A stretch of DNA of 64,000 nucleotides, taken from the NCBI GenBank assembly GCA_046497075.1, contig JAWOGF010000059.1:10345-74344 (forward strand), given 5' to 3'. The notes under the pieces were generated by a model, which was given only the letters and a program-made list of their open reading frames with translations, had not been told where the DNA came from and did no database searches. Both the position numbers and the translations under genes were made by a program. This document shows positions 1 to 8,681 of this stretch, piece by piece. The number at the start of each line of letters is the position of its first letter. Positions within the stretch are counted from its first letter, which is position 1. The stretch is from Saliniplasma sp046497075. GTDB lineage: Archaea; Thermoplasmatota; Thermoplasmata; Halarchaeoplasmatales; Halarchaeoplasmataceae.

Positions 1-700
1 ACCAATGATGTTCACTTATTTGTTCAAATCCAAGAGATTCTGCTAAAGAGATCGATGCCTCGTTATCTTTAAAAATATCGACTACCGGTATCTGACCATT
101 CTCTTCCGCATATCTGCACATCTGTTCTGTGATGGCTTTTGCAAACCCCCTTCTTCTCCAATCCTCTTTCACATGAAGAAAACCAAGATTTAGTACCTGA
201 TCGGTTATATAATGCGTCAGAGTCCATGCCACAAGTTCACCATCTCTTCTGATACCGTAAGCCGGACCATTACTTATCCTTTCAGATATATAATCTGTAG
301 AATCACTCCCCTGGAGCCCCCAATATTTGTTTATCTCCTCGGCATCACCTACAACTAATTTTTCTACGTCAATGTCTGGTCCCTCAAAGTTCCGACTAGG
401 GCGTTTATAGAACCACGTAGGGCGATCATCTTCTATAGAGATGATCTTTTTTGCGGCCTGATATCCCTCGTTGTCGACGGCATGAAATCTGTATTCACCG
501 TCGTCGATCTCTGATAAGACGCTGACCAGACCATCTTTATCCCCCCTCATCGAGATATAACCGTCCGATTCGATCAGAACGACTTTATGGTCCTTGTCAT
601 TATAAACAATTACATCATAATCATCCAGTCTTGCGATCAAATAGGAGTTCTTAAGGGGTTCCTTTTGTAAAAATCTCTTTGCTTGCATTCTCTGTTTCAT
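1..700 (-). CDS. GNAT-family N-acetyltransferase (3' end cut by window edge)
   Basis: The reverse strand reads from an ATG at 700 through at least 233 codons to the window edge, so the C-terminus is missing. Residues from about 110 form a GNAT-like domain. It has a strand ending in LGFLHV, the acetyl-CoA loop RRRGFAKAITEQM, and a late DNEASISLAESLGFE segment, as in FR47-type acetyltransferases. The N-terminal ~100 residues look like a separate small domain and match nothing I recognise. The acceptor substrate cannot be inferred. The gene is divergent from the MgtC gene at 815, with about 115 bp of AT-rich DNA between them. Confidence 0.8.
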   Translation of the reverse strand, partial: MKQRMQAKRFLQKEPLKNSYLIARLDDYDVIVYNDKDHKVVLIESDGYISMRGDKDGLVSVLSEIDDGEYRFHAVDNEGYQAAKKIISIEDDRPTWFYKRPSRNFEGPDIDVEKLVVGDAEEINKYWGLQGSDSTDYISERISNGPAYGIRRDGELVAWTLTHYITDQVLNLGFLHVKEDWRRRGFAKAITEQMCRYAEENGQIPVVDIFKDNEASISLAESLGFEQISEHHW

Positions 701-814
701 GGTATGATTTAGTAAGATTTGATATTTTTATCTGTCGATTGTTTTTCAACCTGATAGTATCGGATACATCATCTTTCGGAAAATATAAAATGTACCTGCA
801 ATCCTATATAACCG

Positions 815-1243
815 ATGACATACGCCTTCGTCGATCTAAATCTGGTCATAAATGCTTTGATAGCCGTCGGTCTCGGTGCGTTGATAGGGTTGGAAAGGGA
901 GCACCGGGAAGACAAAAAGATGGTGATCGCCGGCGTTCGAACATTCCCTATGACATCTCTTACAGGCGTGATCTTCGCATTCCTTTCCCAAGAGTTAGGG
1001 TATTCCCTGATAGATGTCGGCCTGCTTATATTTGGAGGGTTTGCGATACTTTTAGCGTACCTAAAATACGAAGTCCACACCATCGGAATAACTACACCTG
1101 TGGCATTTTTCCTGACCTTTCTAATAGGTTTGATGGTCCAAAACGGATTTATTGCCGAATCGGCATTCTTGACGGTTCTTATAACGCTACTACTTCTGAC
1201 CAAGGAAAGGCTGCACAAGATCGCTAGAAATATCGGCAGATGA
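815..1243 (+). CDS. MgtC/SapB N-terminal domain membrane protein
   Basis: This 142-residue protein has four to five hydrophobic segments. It carries the MgtC signature near residues 18-30 (VGLGALIGLEREHR) and the following GVRTFPMTSLTG block. That pattern is typical of the MgtC half of the larger MgtC/DUF4010 membrane proteins. Those are usually near 400 residues, so this is a stand-alone N-terminal half. A TATA-like AAATATAAAA at 781-790 lies about 29 nt upstream of the ATG, suggesting a leaderless mRNA. The family is linked to Mg2+ homeostasis or ATPase regulation, but the role in archaea is unknown. Confidence 0.75.
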   Translation: MTYAFVDLNLVINALIAVGLGALIGLEREHREDKKMVIAGVRTFPMTSLTGVIFAFLSQELGYSLIDVGLLIFGGFAILLAYLKYEVHTIGITTPVAFFLTFLIGLMVQNGFIAESAFLTVLITLLLLTKERLHKIARNIGR

Positions 1244-1283
1244 AGGTATAATTTTATATGATTGCGATTAATCGAGTAATATC

Positions 1284-2504
1284 ATGGATATTATAGATAT
1301 AGCTGAAAAGGCCTTAGAAAAGGAACTGTGTGATCATTGTCTAGGAAGGTTATTTGCACAGTTAGGACATGGTCTCACAAACAAGGAAAGAGGGAAAGCA
1401 GTGAGAGTTTTTTATTCTATGGCTAAGACGGGTGAAGAGAAGGTCGAGGTCCCAGAGAGCAGTGATGTATGTTCGGTATGCGATAATATCTTTGAAGAGT
1501 TGGATCATTTTGCCTCACTGATCGCAGAAGGATTTGAAGACTTTGAATTCGATACTTTTTTAGTCGGTACCAGGATCGATCCCGAAATAGAGGAAAACGA
1601 AGAACTTCTATGGGCCGAACTCAATGTGACCACTTCAGAACCTATAAAATCCGAGCTGAATAGGGAGATCGGGAAGAAAGTTTTTGATAAAGTAGAGGCA
1701 GATGTTGACCTCGAAAGACCTGATCTCAAGGGTATCCTAGACACTAGATTCGATACAGTGGATATAGAGGTGGCGCCCCTTTTTGTTTACGGTAGATATA
1801 GAAAACTCAACAGAGAGATACCTCAAACGAAATGGATATGTAAAGAATGCTGGGGTAAAGGATGCGATCACTGTGATGGTAAAGGTAAGATGTATGAAAC
1901 AAGTGTTGAAGAGATCATCGGTGAGCCCCTAAAAGAGATGGCCTTCGGTGAAGACTTCACATTACATGGGATGGGCAGAGAGGATATAGACGCTAAGATG
2001 GTAGGGAACGGCCGACCATTCGTCATGGAGATAAAGAATCCTATAAAAAGAGATATCGATTTTGAAGAGTTACAGAATGAGATTGAGGATGACGATCGAG
2101 TCGAAGTCGAGTCCTTATCTTTTACTGATAGAGATAAGATAGTTGAGATAAAAGAAGCGGCAGCGGATAAGACATACAAGGTTAAGGTCGAACATTCTTC
2201 AAAAGTTGATAGGGCAAAATATAAAAAGGCCTTGCATTCTTTAAAGGGAACGAAGATCTCACAGAGGACCCCTCATAGAGTAAGCCACAGACGAAGCGAT
2301 AAGACTAGGATACGAGAATTGAAAGATATATATCTAGAAAACCTCGAAGATGAGATATCGGAGATAGTCATGAGATGTGAATCAGGTATGTACGTTAAGG
2401 AGATGGTACATGGAGATGATGGTCGTACCGAACCTAATCTCACCGAAAAACTAGGGGTTGGATGTGACGTCCTTGAATTGGACGTAATAAAAGTACACTA
2501 CTAA
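1284..2504 (+). CDS. pus10: tRNA pseudouridine synthase Pus10
   Basis: This 406-residue enzyme should make pseudouridine 54, and often 55, in the T-loop of tRNA. It has the family's Cys pairs (CDHC near 16-19, CSVC near 63-66, and CKEC...CDHC near 186-197) and an N-terminal THUMP-like accessory domain. The catalytic motif GREDIDAKMVGNGRPF lies near 231-246 with the nucleophilic Asp. The C-terminal RTPHRVSHRR and CESGMYVKE segments also fit. It heads a tight operon with L21e, RNAP subunit F and DUF655, an arrangement common in Euryarchaeota. Length is normal for the family. Confidence 0.95.
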   Translation: MDIIDIAEKALEKELCDHCLGRLFAQLGHGLTNKERGKAVRVFYSMAKTGEEKVEVPESSDVCSVCDNIFEELDHFASLIAEGFEDFEFDTFLVGTRIDPEIEENEELLWAELNVTTSEPIKSELNREIGKKVFDKVEADVDLERPDLKGILDTRFDTVDIEVAPLFVYGRYRKLNREIPQTKWICKECWGKGCDHCDGKGKMYETSVEEIIGEPLKEMAFGEDFTLHGMGREDIDAKMVGNGRPFVMEIKNPIKRDIDFEELQNEIEDDDRVEVESLSFTDRDKIVEIKEAAADKTYKVKVEHSSKVDRAKYKKALHSLKGTKISQRTPHRVSHRRSDKTRIRELKDIYLENLEDEISEIVMRCESGMYVKEMVHGDDGRTEPNLTEKLGVGCDVLELDVIKVHY

Positions 2505-2520
2505 ATGGATGTGATTGGTC

Positions 2521-2811
2521 ATGAAGAAGTCTAAAGGAATAAGACAGGGAACCAGAAAAATACTAAGGAAAAAACCTAGAGAAAGGGGGATGATCCCGAT
2601 AACCCGAGCTCTGAAGGAGTTCGAGAAAGGAGAGAAAACAAGGATCAAGATCGAGCCTAGCGTGCATAAAGGTAGACCCCATAGAAGATTTCATGGTAAA
2701 ACCGGTGTGGTTACTGGGAAACAGGGAGATGCCTTTGTAGTCGAAGTTGAAGACGGAGGTAAAGTCAAAAAGATCATCGCTAGATCTGAGCATCTTCGTA
2801 AATTGAAATGA
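2521..2811 (+). CDS. rpl21e: 50S ribosomal protein L21e
   Basis: This is a 96-residue basic protein with the L21e pattern: KSKGIRQGTRKIL at the N-terminus, HKGRPHRRFHGKTGVV in the middle and a C-terminal ARSEHLRKLK. It sits in the large ribosomal subunit near the 5S rRNA region. I chose the ATG at 2521. A TTG at 2515 would add two residues, but GTGATT just upstream acts as a Shine-Dalgarno for the ATG. The gene is 16 bp after pus10 and 10 bp before rpoF, so the three are co-transcribed. Confidence 0.96.
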   Translation: MKKSKGIRQGTRKILRKKPRERGMIPITRALKEFEKGEKTRIKIEPSVHKGRPHRRFHGKTGVVTGKQGDAFVVEVEDGGKVKKIIARSEHLRKLK

Positions 2812-2821
2812 GGGGGAGAAT

Positions 2822-3154
2822 ATGGCAGAAGAATCCAGATATGTTTCACTAACTGAGGTTAAAGAGCTCTTAGAGAAAGAGGCTGAGGAAAGGGAAATTT
2901 CTTATGAACAGAGTCTTGCACTGAGTCATGCAGAAAAATTCGTTAAACTCGATGTCGAAGAGACTGAAGAGTTAATAGATAAGCTTCAAGAAGAGTTCAA
3001 ATTCATGAAAGAAGAATTGGCATACAAGACAGCAGATATATTACCGACAGAGGTAGACGGTGTTTTAGCCGTATTTTCAAAAGATCGATACACACCTTCA
3101 AAAGATGAAGCTGAAGATATAATCAATTTGATCAAAAAATACGTGGAAGGTTAG
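2822..3154 (+). CDS. rpoF: DNA-directed RNA polymerase subunit F (Rpb4 homologue)
   Basis: This 110-residue acidic helical protein has the archaeal RpoF/Rpb4 layout: VSLTEVKELLEKEAEERE, then SLALSHAEKFVKLD, and a C-terminal HRDC-like region ending ILPTEVDGVLAVFSKDRYTPSKDEAEDIINLIKKYVEG. Subunit F pairs with subunit E to form the polymerase stalk, which helps open promoters and contacts nascent RNA. GAGGGGGAG directly before the ATG is a strong ribosome binding site. Its place after rpl21e and before DUF655 is the conserved euryarchaeal order. Confidence 0.95.
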   Translation: MAEESRYVSLTEVKELLEKEAEEREISYEQSLALSHAEKFVKLDVEETEELIDKLQEEFKFMKEELAYKTADILPTEVDGVLAVFSKDRYTPSKDEAEDIINLIKKYVEG

Positions 3155-3158
3155 TAAA

Positions 3159-3710
3159 ATGGAAGACTATGCTTACGTATTGGATTATCTAGCAGAAGGG
3201 AGACCCGACCAAGGCGGATACAAACACGAAAGTTTGACCCTCGCACTGGGCGAGGATGAGTTAAAACTCTTTGAACTCATATTGAAAGAGGATAAAACAG
3301 TGATCATCGGTGAGCGATTGTATATCGGAAAGGACGTCGATAAAAGAGAAAAAGTAAAGCATGTAAAGAGGAGGATAGGTTGGGACGAGCTAACACATGC
3401 GGCACAGAGTGAAGTGCCATACGTCATAGAAGAGATCATCGATAATGATGAAGAAAAATTTATAGAGTTCTATAATGTTGCAAGACCTATTACTAAAAGG
3501 TACCATATGCTTGAATTGTTACCGGGTCTAGGACAAAAAAAGATGAACGCGATCTTAGACGAGCGAAGGGAGAACGGTGAATTTAAGAGTTTTGAAGACC
3601 TTGAAGAGAGAGTGCCCTTATTACATAAACCCAAAAAACTGATCAAGGAAAGAATACTTACAGAATTGAAGGAAACAGATATTAAATATAAAGTGTGGGT
3701 AGCAGATTAA
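3159..3710 (+). CDS. DUF655 family RNA-binding-like protein
   Basis: This 183-residue protein is a typical DUF655 member. It has an N-terminal OB-like half with DYLAEGRPDQG and a KVKHVKRRIGWDELTHAAQSE segment. The C-terminal helix-hairpin-helix half has MLELLPGLGQKKMNAILDERRENGEFKSFEDLEERV. HhH motifs suggest nucleic acid binding, and the constant company of ribosomal and RNA polymerase genes suggests RNA work, but no activity is established. It starts 4 bp after rpoF. In many euryarchaea the next gene is the rRNA dimethylase ksgA. Here a small acidic ORF follows instead. Confidence 0.9.
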   Translation: MEDYAYVLDYLAEGRPDQGGYKHESLTLALGEDELKLFELILKEDKTVIIGERLYIGKDVDKREKVKHVKRRIGWDELTHAAQSEVPYVIEEIIDNDEEKFIEFYNVARPITKRYHMLELLPGLGQKKMNAILDERRENGEFKSFEDLEERVPLLHKPKKLIKERILTELKETDIKYKVWVAD

Positions 3711-3711
3711 G

Positions 3712-3876
3712 ATGTATTTTGATGAATCTGATGAAGAGGATATCGCTGAAGTGGAAGAATCAGACAAATTTATGACGGTTTTCTTTGTGTTTGACTCAGT
3801 CCTAGAAAATAGCGAGATGCAGACCAATGCCGCCTTAGAACTGTTCAAAAAGATCCAATCAGAGAGTCTGACTTAG
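3712..3876 (+). CDS. Small acidic protein of unknown function
   Basis: An ATG one base after the DUF655 stop opens a 54-codon frame. The product begins MYFDESDEEDIAEVEESD, followed by a short hydrophobic stretch (FMTVFFVFDSVL) and an amphipathic helix ending in FKKIQSESLT. About a third of the first 20 residues are acidic. No Shine-Dalgarno is needed if it is read by translational coupling to DUF655. I do not recognise the family. Its position in the operon and sensible composition favour a real gene, but it is short enough that chance cannot be excluded. Confidence 0.5.
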   Translation: MYFDESDEEDIAEVEESDKFMTVFFVFDSVLENSEMQTNAALELFKKIQSESLT

Positions 3877-3951
3877 TTTCTTGTCTCTTACTTACGGGAA
3901 ATTGGATATGGACCGGAATATTTTTATACTTTTAGAACGCTTTATGTGTTT

Positions 3952-3980
3952 GTCCGACGTATAGAAATTATATGTCGGAC
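3952..3980. promoter_or_regulatory. Inverted repeat overlapping the likely smc transcription start
   Basis: GTCCGACGTATA and TATATGTCGGAC form a 29-bp inverted repeat with 12-bp arms, one mismatch and a 5-bp centre. A TATA-like TTTTTATACTTTTA lies about 25 bp upstream (near 3922-3935), so the repeat falls where the smc-scpA transcript should begin. A repressor bound here would block initiation, so I read it as an operator. It could also be an RNA hairpin at the 5' end of the leader. Confidence 0.55.
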
Positions 3981-4072
3981 GTTATATCCCTTGGGATGGG
4001 ATCAATCATGCACTCTGATCAGGAAAAAAGCAAGGTTAAATCAAGCCCAGTTATCCACTGGAGGAAGATATT

Positions 4073-7000
4073 TTGTATCTAAAACAAGTTATGATGGAGA
4101 ATTTTAAATCGTTCGGGAAGAAGATGGAAATACCCATAAAACAGGGGTATACAAATATCACTGGTCCGAATGGCTCTGGCAAATCCAATATAGGTGATGC
4201 CATACTATTCGTTTTAGGGCCAAAGAGCTCTAAAGAGATACGGGCGGGACGTCTGACGGATCTGATTTTTAACGGGGGTAAGGATGGTAAACCAGCGGAT
4301 TTTTGTAGGGTCAGTTTGACTTTTGAGAATGAGGATAAAACCATCCCCATGAACGAGGATGAGATAACTTTTACAAGGAAAGTCCAAAAATCTGATAACC
4401 AGCAGGGTTACAATTCATACTTTTACATCAACGGAAGATCCTCCTCTTTGACCGAATTTCAAGATCTTCTAGCCCACGCTCGGATATCTCCCGACGGGTA
4501 CAACATAGTCCAGCAAGGAGATATCTCTAGGATAGTCAAGATGAGCGATTTTGAGAGAAGAAAGATATTGGATGATATAGCCGGTATCACCCAATACGAT
4601 AGTGAGATAGAAGAGGCTGAAGAGAAAAAAGAAGATGTCATGGACGACCTAGATCGCATAAATATAATCCTGGACGAGATCCAGACACAGGTAGACGAAC
4701 TAGAGAATGATAGGACTGAGGCACTAAAATTTCAGGAACTGTCTGACAAAGTGAAAGAAGCTAAATCTATGAAGGCCTGGAAAACCTACAAGGAAACGGA
4801 GAAGGAAGTCTCGAATGTCAGAAGTGATATCGATGAGAATAAAGACAGGATCGACAAGATAAAGGATAAAAAGAAGCAGGTCCGAGAAAAGGTATCAACG
4901 TTAGTTGAGGATATCGAAGACCTAGAGGAGGAGATAGACGAGAAGACGGGTGAGAAGAGTTCAGACCTTCAAGAAACAATCAATGAACTAAAGCTTGCGA
5001 TAGCTAGGGCTGAAGATGAAAACGAAGATGCGGAGCATGCGATAGAAACTAACAGAGAAAGGAGAGAGCAGTTCAAAGATGAGATATCTGAGGGTAAAGA
5101 GAGACTTTCCGAATTGAAGAAAGGTATTAGAGAAGTTAAAGATAATAAAACCGAAACGCAAGAAGAATTGGAAGAAGTACAGGAAGAAATTGAAGAAGTT
5201 AAAGACAAACAGACGGAATCCGACGATAGGATAAGTGATCTGAGGAAGGAAGGGATCCGTGTAAAAAATAAGATAGACGAAAAAAACGATAGTCTTGCCG
5301 ATAAAAAAGTAGAATTGGATAGGAACAGAGATAAGATAGATCGATTGGTAGAGGAGATATCGGAGATCGAAGAAGAGAAAGAGACCTTGGAGTTTGAGAA
5401 GAAGGAAAGCGAATGGACCCTTAAAGAACTGAAATCGGATAACAAGGATGTTCAAGGTGAACTCAAAGAGTTGAAGGATGAATTCCACGATAAAAAGCGT
5501 AAAGAGAAAAGGCTTAGAGAAGATAAAAGTGATCTAGAAGATAGAGTGAACCGGTTAGAAAGGGAATATAATCAATTGAAGGCTCAAAAAGAAGCGGCCA
5601 AGAATGTGAAGAAAGGGTACAGTAGAGCTGTATCTACGATACTTGAAAGCAGAGATAGAGGGGACATAGATGGTATCCACGGAACGATCGCAGAATTGGC
5701 AGACGTGGATGGAAAATACGAAACGGCTCTACAGGTCGCAGCCGGCGGACGGATGCAGTCTATAGTTGTTGAAAACGATAAAGTCGCTTCAAGGGCTATC
5801 AAACATCTTAAACAGAATGATGCCGGTAGAGCAACGTTTTTACCTTTGAATAAGATGAGGAAGGGGCGTCCAAGAGGAAAAGCCATCAGAGCGGTGAAAG
5901 ATGATAGCGCAGTAGATTTCGCCTTGGAACTTGTAGATTTCGATGATGAATACGAAAACGTTTTCTGGTACGTGTTCCAGGACACAGTTGTGATGGAAGA
6001 CATAGATTCGGCTCGTGAGATGATGGGAGGTGTCAGGATGGTGACCCTCGACGGCGAGAAGATCGAGAGGAGCGGTGCCATGGTCGGTGGAACGTTGAGT
6101 AAGAAGATGATGAGCTTTTCTGCTCCCGATAGGGGTAAATTGGATAGAGTTGGAACGGAACTCAAGACTACTCGAGAGAACCTCAAGAAGGTCACATCCG
6201 AGTTGAAAGACGTACAGAGTAGGATAGACGAGATACAAGACAAGATGGGGGAATTGAGGTCTAAAGGGGACAAAACAGAGAAGATCGATACTTTAGAAGC
6301 TAAAGTCAAAAGGACCAAAGAGAAGATCCATCGAAAATCTAAAGCTTTAGAGGAAAAGGAAGATGAAAAATCCGAATCCGAAGAAAAGGTCAGTAAATTG
6401 GAAAGATCCATAGAGCATATCGAAAGTGAGATAGATCAACTCAAATCTAAAAGAAAAGAGATAGCTGAAAACATCAAAGAAGTGAGTCCACAGGAATTAT
6501 CGACATCCCTTACCAATCTTCAGGATAAAGAAGTGGACCTAGATAAGAAATTAAATAAACTCGAATCTGAACTAGAGAGGAAGATCGATAAAAAAGAGAG
6601 ATTAGAAGAAAATATAGAGTCCATGAAAACAAGAAGGGAAGAGTTTAAGGAAGAGATCGAGGAAAAAAGGTCCACCATAAAGAAGAACGAACAAAGGATC
6701 GATTCAAAACGGAATGAACTCAAAGGATACGAAGAAAGGCGGTCTTCGTTCTCAGACGATATCAAAGAACTAAGAGAGGAGTTAGACGAGAAGAAGGAAA
6801 AGAAGATAGAGTTGAAACATAAACTGGAAAGTCTCGACAGTGAACTGGAAGCAAAAAAGCAATATATCCGAACTCAAAAACAGAAAATAGATTCACTGGA
6901 AGACACCTTAGATGATCTTAAAGAGGAGATCGGGAAAGAGGAGGATTACGGAGATGAAGAACTCCCGTCGATGAAGGAATTGAAGAACACCATCAGACGG

Positions 7001-7678
7001 GGAGAAAATCAGATGGAAGAGCTGCAGCCAGTCAATATGAGGGCATTAAAAGATTACGAGAAAAAGAAGGAAAGGATGGATGAGCTAAAAGAGAAATACA
7101 CTGAATTGGAAAACAGGAAAGAAGAACTCAATAAGCTTATCGATCAACTCGATGAGAAGAAGAAAGTAGGCCTGATGGATGTCAAAGAAGAGATAAATGA
7201 GAATTTCAAGGAAGTCTATAAGGAGTTATCTGAAGGAGGGGAAGCTCATATAGAACTCGAAAGTATAGAATCCCCCTTCGAAGGAGGTTTGATCGTAAAA
7301 GTGAGACCGCCAGGTAAAACGGTTCACAGGATCGACGCACTCTCCGGCGGTGAAAAAAGTCTGGTATCCATGGCATTTATCTTCGCGATCCAGCGGTACG
7401 ACCCATCCCCATTTTATCTGCTTGATGAGATCGACCAGAACCTTGACGGCGTCAACGCAGAGAATGTAGCCCAGATGATTAACAAGAATTCAAAATTTGC
7501 ACAGTTCATACAGGTCTCTCTCAGGAAGGTCACTTTGAAGAAATCTGATCATATAATCGGCGTCACTATGCAGGATGACGGGATCTCTGATGTGATCATG
7601 AAAGTCAACATCGGTGAGACCAAAAGCGGGGATCTACCTGAACTATCAGGTATGAGTAAACTGAAGACGGAGGTGTGA
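4073..7678 (+). CDS. smc: Chromosome segregation protein SMC
   Basis: This 1201-residue SMC ATPase is the core of archaeal condensin. The N-terminal head has Walker A GPNGSGKSN at 31-39. Two very long, highly charged coiled coils flank a hinge at roughly 510-680, containing GRMQSIVVEND and the glycine-rich GAMVGG. The C-terminal head has the signature LSGGEKSLVSMAF and Walker B FYLLDEID near 1090-1125. The start is TTG at 4073, chosen because GGAGG lies 8-9 nt upstream and MYLKQV...ENFKSFG is the family N-terminus. scpA follows after 3 bp. The promoter region carries a 29-bp inverted repeat. Confidence 0.96.
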   Translation: MYLKQVMMENFKSFGKKMEIPIKQGYTNITGPNGSGKSNIGDAILFVLGPKSSKEIRAGRLTDLIFNGGKDGKPADFCRVSLTFENEDKTIPMNEDEITFTRKVQKSDNQQGYNSYFYINGRSSSLTEFQDLLAHARISPDGYNIVQQGDISRIVKMSDFERRKILDDIAGITQYDSEIEEAEEKKEDVMDDLDRINIILDEIQTQVDELENDRTEALKFQELSDKVKEAKSMKAWKTYKETEKEVSNVRSDIDENKDRIDKIKDKKKQVREKVSTLVEDIEDLEEEIDEKTGEKSSDLQETINELKLAIARAEDENEDAEHAIETNRERREQFKDEISEGKERLSELKKGIREVKDNKTETQEELEEVQEEIEEVKDKQTESDDRISDLRKEGIRVKNKIDEKNDSLADKKVELDRNRDKIDRLVEEISEIEEEKETLEFEKKESEWTLKELKSDNKDVQGELKELKDEFHDKKRKEKRLREDKSDLEDRVNRLEREYNQLKAQKEAAKNVKKGYSRAVSTILESRDRGDIDGIHGTIAELADVDGKYETALQVAAGGRMQSIVVENDKVASRAIKHLKQNDAGRATFLPLNKMRKGRPRGKAIRAVKDDSAVDFALELVDFDDEYENVFWYVFQDTVVMEDIDSAREMMGGVRMVTLDGEKIERSGAMVGGTLSKKMMSFSAPDRGKLDRVGTELKTTRENLKKVTSELKDVQSRIDEIQDKMGELRSKGDKTEKIDTLEAKVKRTKEKIHRKSKALEEKEDEKSESEEKVSKLERSIEHIESEIDQLKSKRKEIAENIKEVSPQELSTSLTNLQDKEVDLDKKLNKLESELERKIDKKERLEENIESMKTRREEFKEEIEEKRSTIKKNEQRIDSKRNELKGYEERRSSFSDDIKELREELDEKKEKKIELKHKLESLDSELEAKKQYIRTQKQKIDSLEDTLDDLKEEIGKEEDYGDEELPSMKELKNTIRRGENQMEELQPVNMRALKDYEKKKERMDELKEKYTELENRKEELNKLIDQLDEKKKVGLMDVKEEINENFKEVYKELSEGGEAHIELESIESPFEGGLIVKVRPPGKTVHRIDALSGGEKSLVSMAFIFAIQRYDPSPFYLLDEIDQNLDGVNAENVAQMINKNSKFAQFIQVSLRKVTLKKSDHIIGVTMQDDGISDVIMKVNIGETKSGDLPELSGMSKLKTEV

Positions 7679-7681
7679 ATT

Positions 7682-8677
7682 ATGGTATGCGATGTTAAAA
7701 AACCAGTAGATGTATCTAGTGATGTCAAAAAGGAAGTTGTAGATCATCTAGTATTCCATAAATCTATAATCGATGAGCAGAGAGACGGTGAACGTATCAA
7801 CGACTATCTCGAGATGGTTGAAGGTATGAACGGTGGGTATCAGATATCGAACGATCCTTTCGAAAATGCCATCGCTTCGATATTCAAATTGGTGATAGAT
7901 GAGAATATGGATCCATGGAATATCGACCTTGTTTCATTCACAACCATGTACCTCGAACAGGCTCAAAATAAGGAATCTATAGATTTCATCGTTGCAGGCC
8001 AGTTGGTGAATATGGCCTGGTCGATACTGAAGATGCAGTGTGAAGAAACGCTGGCCTCCGCTGAAGATGGAGGTGAGGAAGTGGTCGAGGATGAGTTCAT
8101 CTCACAGTGGGAGTGTTTTGATTATGACATGTATGAAGAGCCAGAAGACTTAGATTATGAGGAAGAAGTGCTCGAGGACGAAGAACCGATCTTGGAAAAA
8201 GCGGTAAGAAGAGAGGAAAAAAAACCCGTTTCACTGATCCAATTGGTCGAAGCTTTTGAAGAAGCGAGAAAAGAAGCAAAGTATCGAGAGAAGATGGAAC
8301 GGTTGAGAAAAGAGAACAAAAAGGAAAGGGAAGAAAAAGAGGCACAGAGAAAAGAGAACTACGAAACTAAAGCCCACAAGGAAGACATATACAAAGACAT
8401 AGCAGTCATATGGGAGAGGATATGCTGGTACCAAACCGATGAACTCGATTTTGATATGATACATGATAATAGGTTATCAGACCTTGTTACAGCCTTCATA
8501 TCTTCACTGTTCTTACATAAGAAAAAGAAGATCAAGATGGAACAGGATTACTATCCCGATGGCCCTATAAAAATAGAAAATCTAGTCCCAGAAGATGAAA
8601 GGAAAGATGGGATACTAAAATATATATCCGAAAAAAATGAAGAAGGTGTAACCCTGGAACAGCTAGCTACCATCTGA
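7682..8677 (+). CDS. scpA: Segregation and condensation protein ScpA (kleisin)
   Basis: This 331-residue protein is the kleisin partner that bridges the SMC heads. The N-terminal part has the ScpA pattern FENAIASIFKLVIDENMDPWNIDLVSFTTMYLEQ near 60-95, followed by DFIVAGQLVNMAWSILKMQCE. The middle is a long acidic and then Lys/Glu-rich linker. The C-terminus is a small winged-helix domain (LSDLVTAFISSLFLH). It is coupled to smc, with GGAGGTG before its ATG. No scpB lies beside it, as is common in archaea. It ends 5 bp from the convergent ABCE1 gene. Confidence 0.9.
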   Translation: MVCDVKKPVDVSSDVKKEVVDHLVFHKSIIDEQRDGERINDYLEMVEGMNGGYQISNDPFENAIASIFKLVIDENMDPWNIDLVSFTTMYLEQAQNKESIDFIVAGQLVNMAWSILKMQCEETLASAEDGGEEVVEDEFISQWECFDYDMYEEPEDLDYEEEVLEDEEPILEKAVRREEKKPVSLIQLVEAFEEARKEAKYREKMERLRKENKKEREEKEAQRKENYETKAHKEDIYKDIAVIWERICWYQTDELDFDMIHDNRLSDLVTAFISSLFLHKKKKIKMEQDYYPDGPIKIENLVPEDERKDGILKYISEKNEEGVTLEQLATI

Positions 8678-8681
8678 AATT

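Noticed and set aside
679..1227. Plus-strand open frame of 182 codons overlapping the MgtC gene
   Set aside because: It is Arg/Cys-rich and has no recognisable motif, while the overlapping frame at 815 encodes a clear MgtC domain with a well-placed TATA box.
4008..4082. 24-codon leader ORF overlapping the smc start
   Set aside because: It has an ATG and ends just inside smc, but it is too short and plain to support as a gene or leader peptide.
5584..6411. Long minus-strand open frame of 275 codons inside smc
   Set aside because: Its Ser/Leu-rich composition is the shadow of Glu/Lys/Asp codons on the other strand, and smc is intact here.
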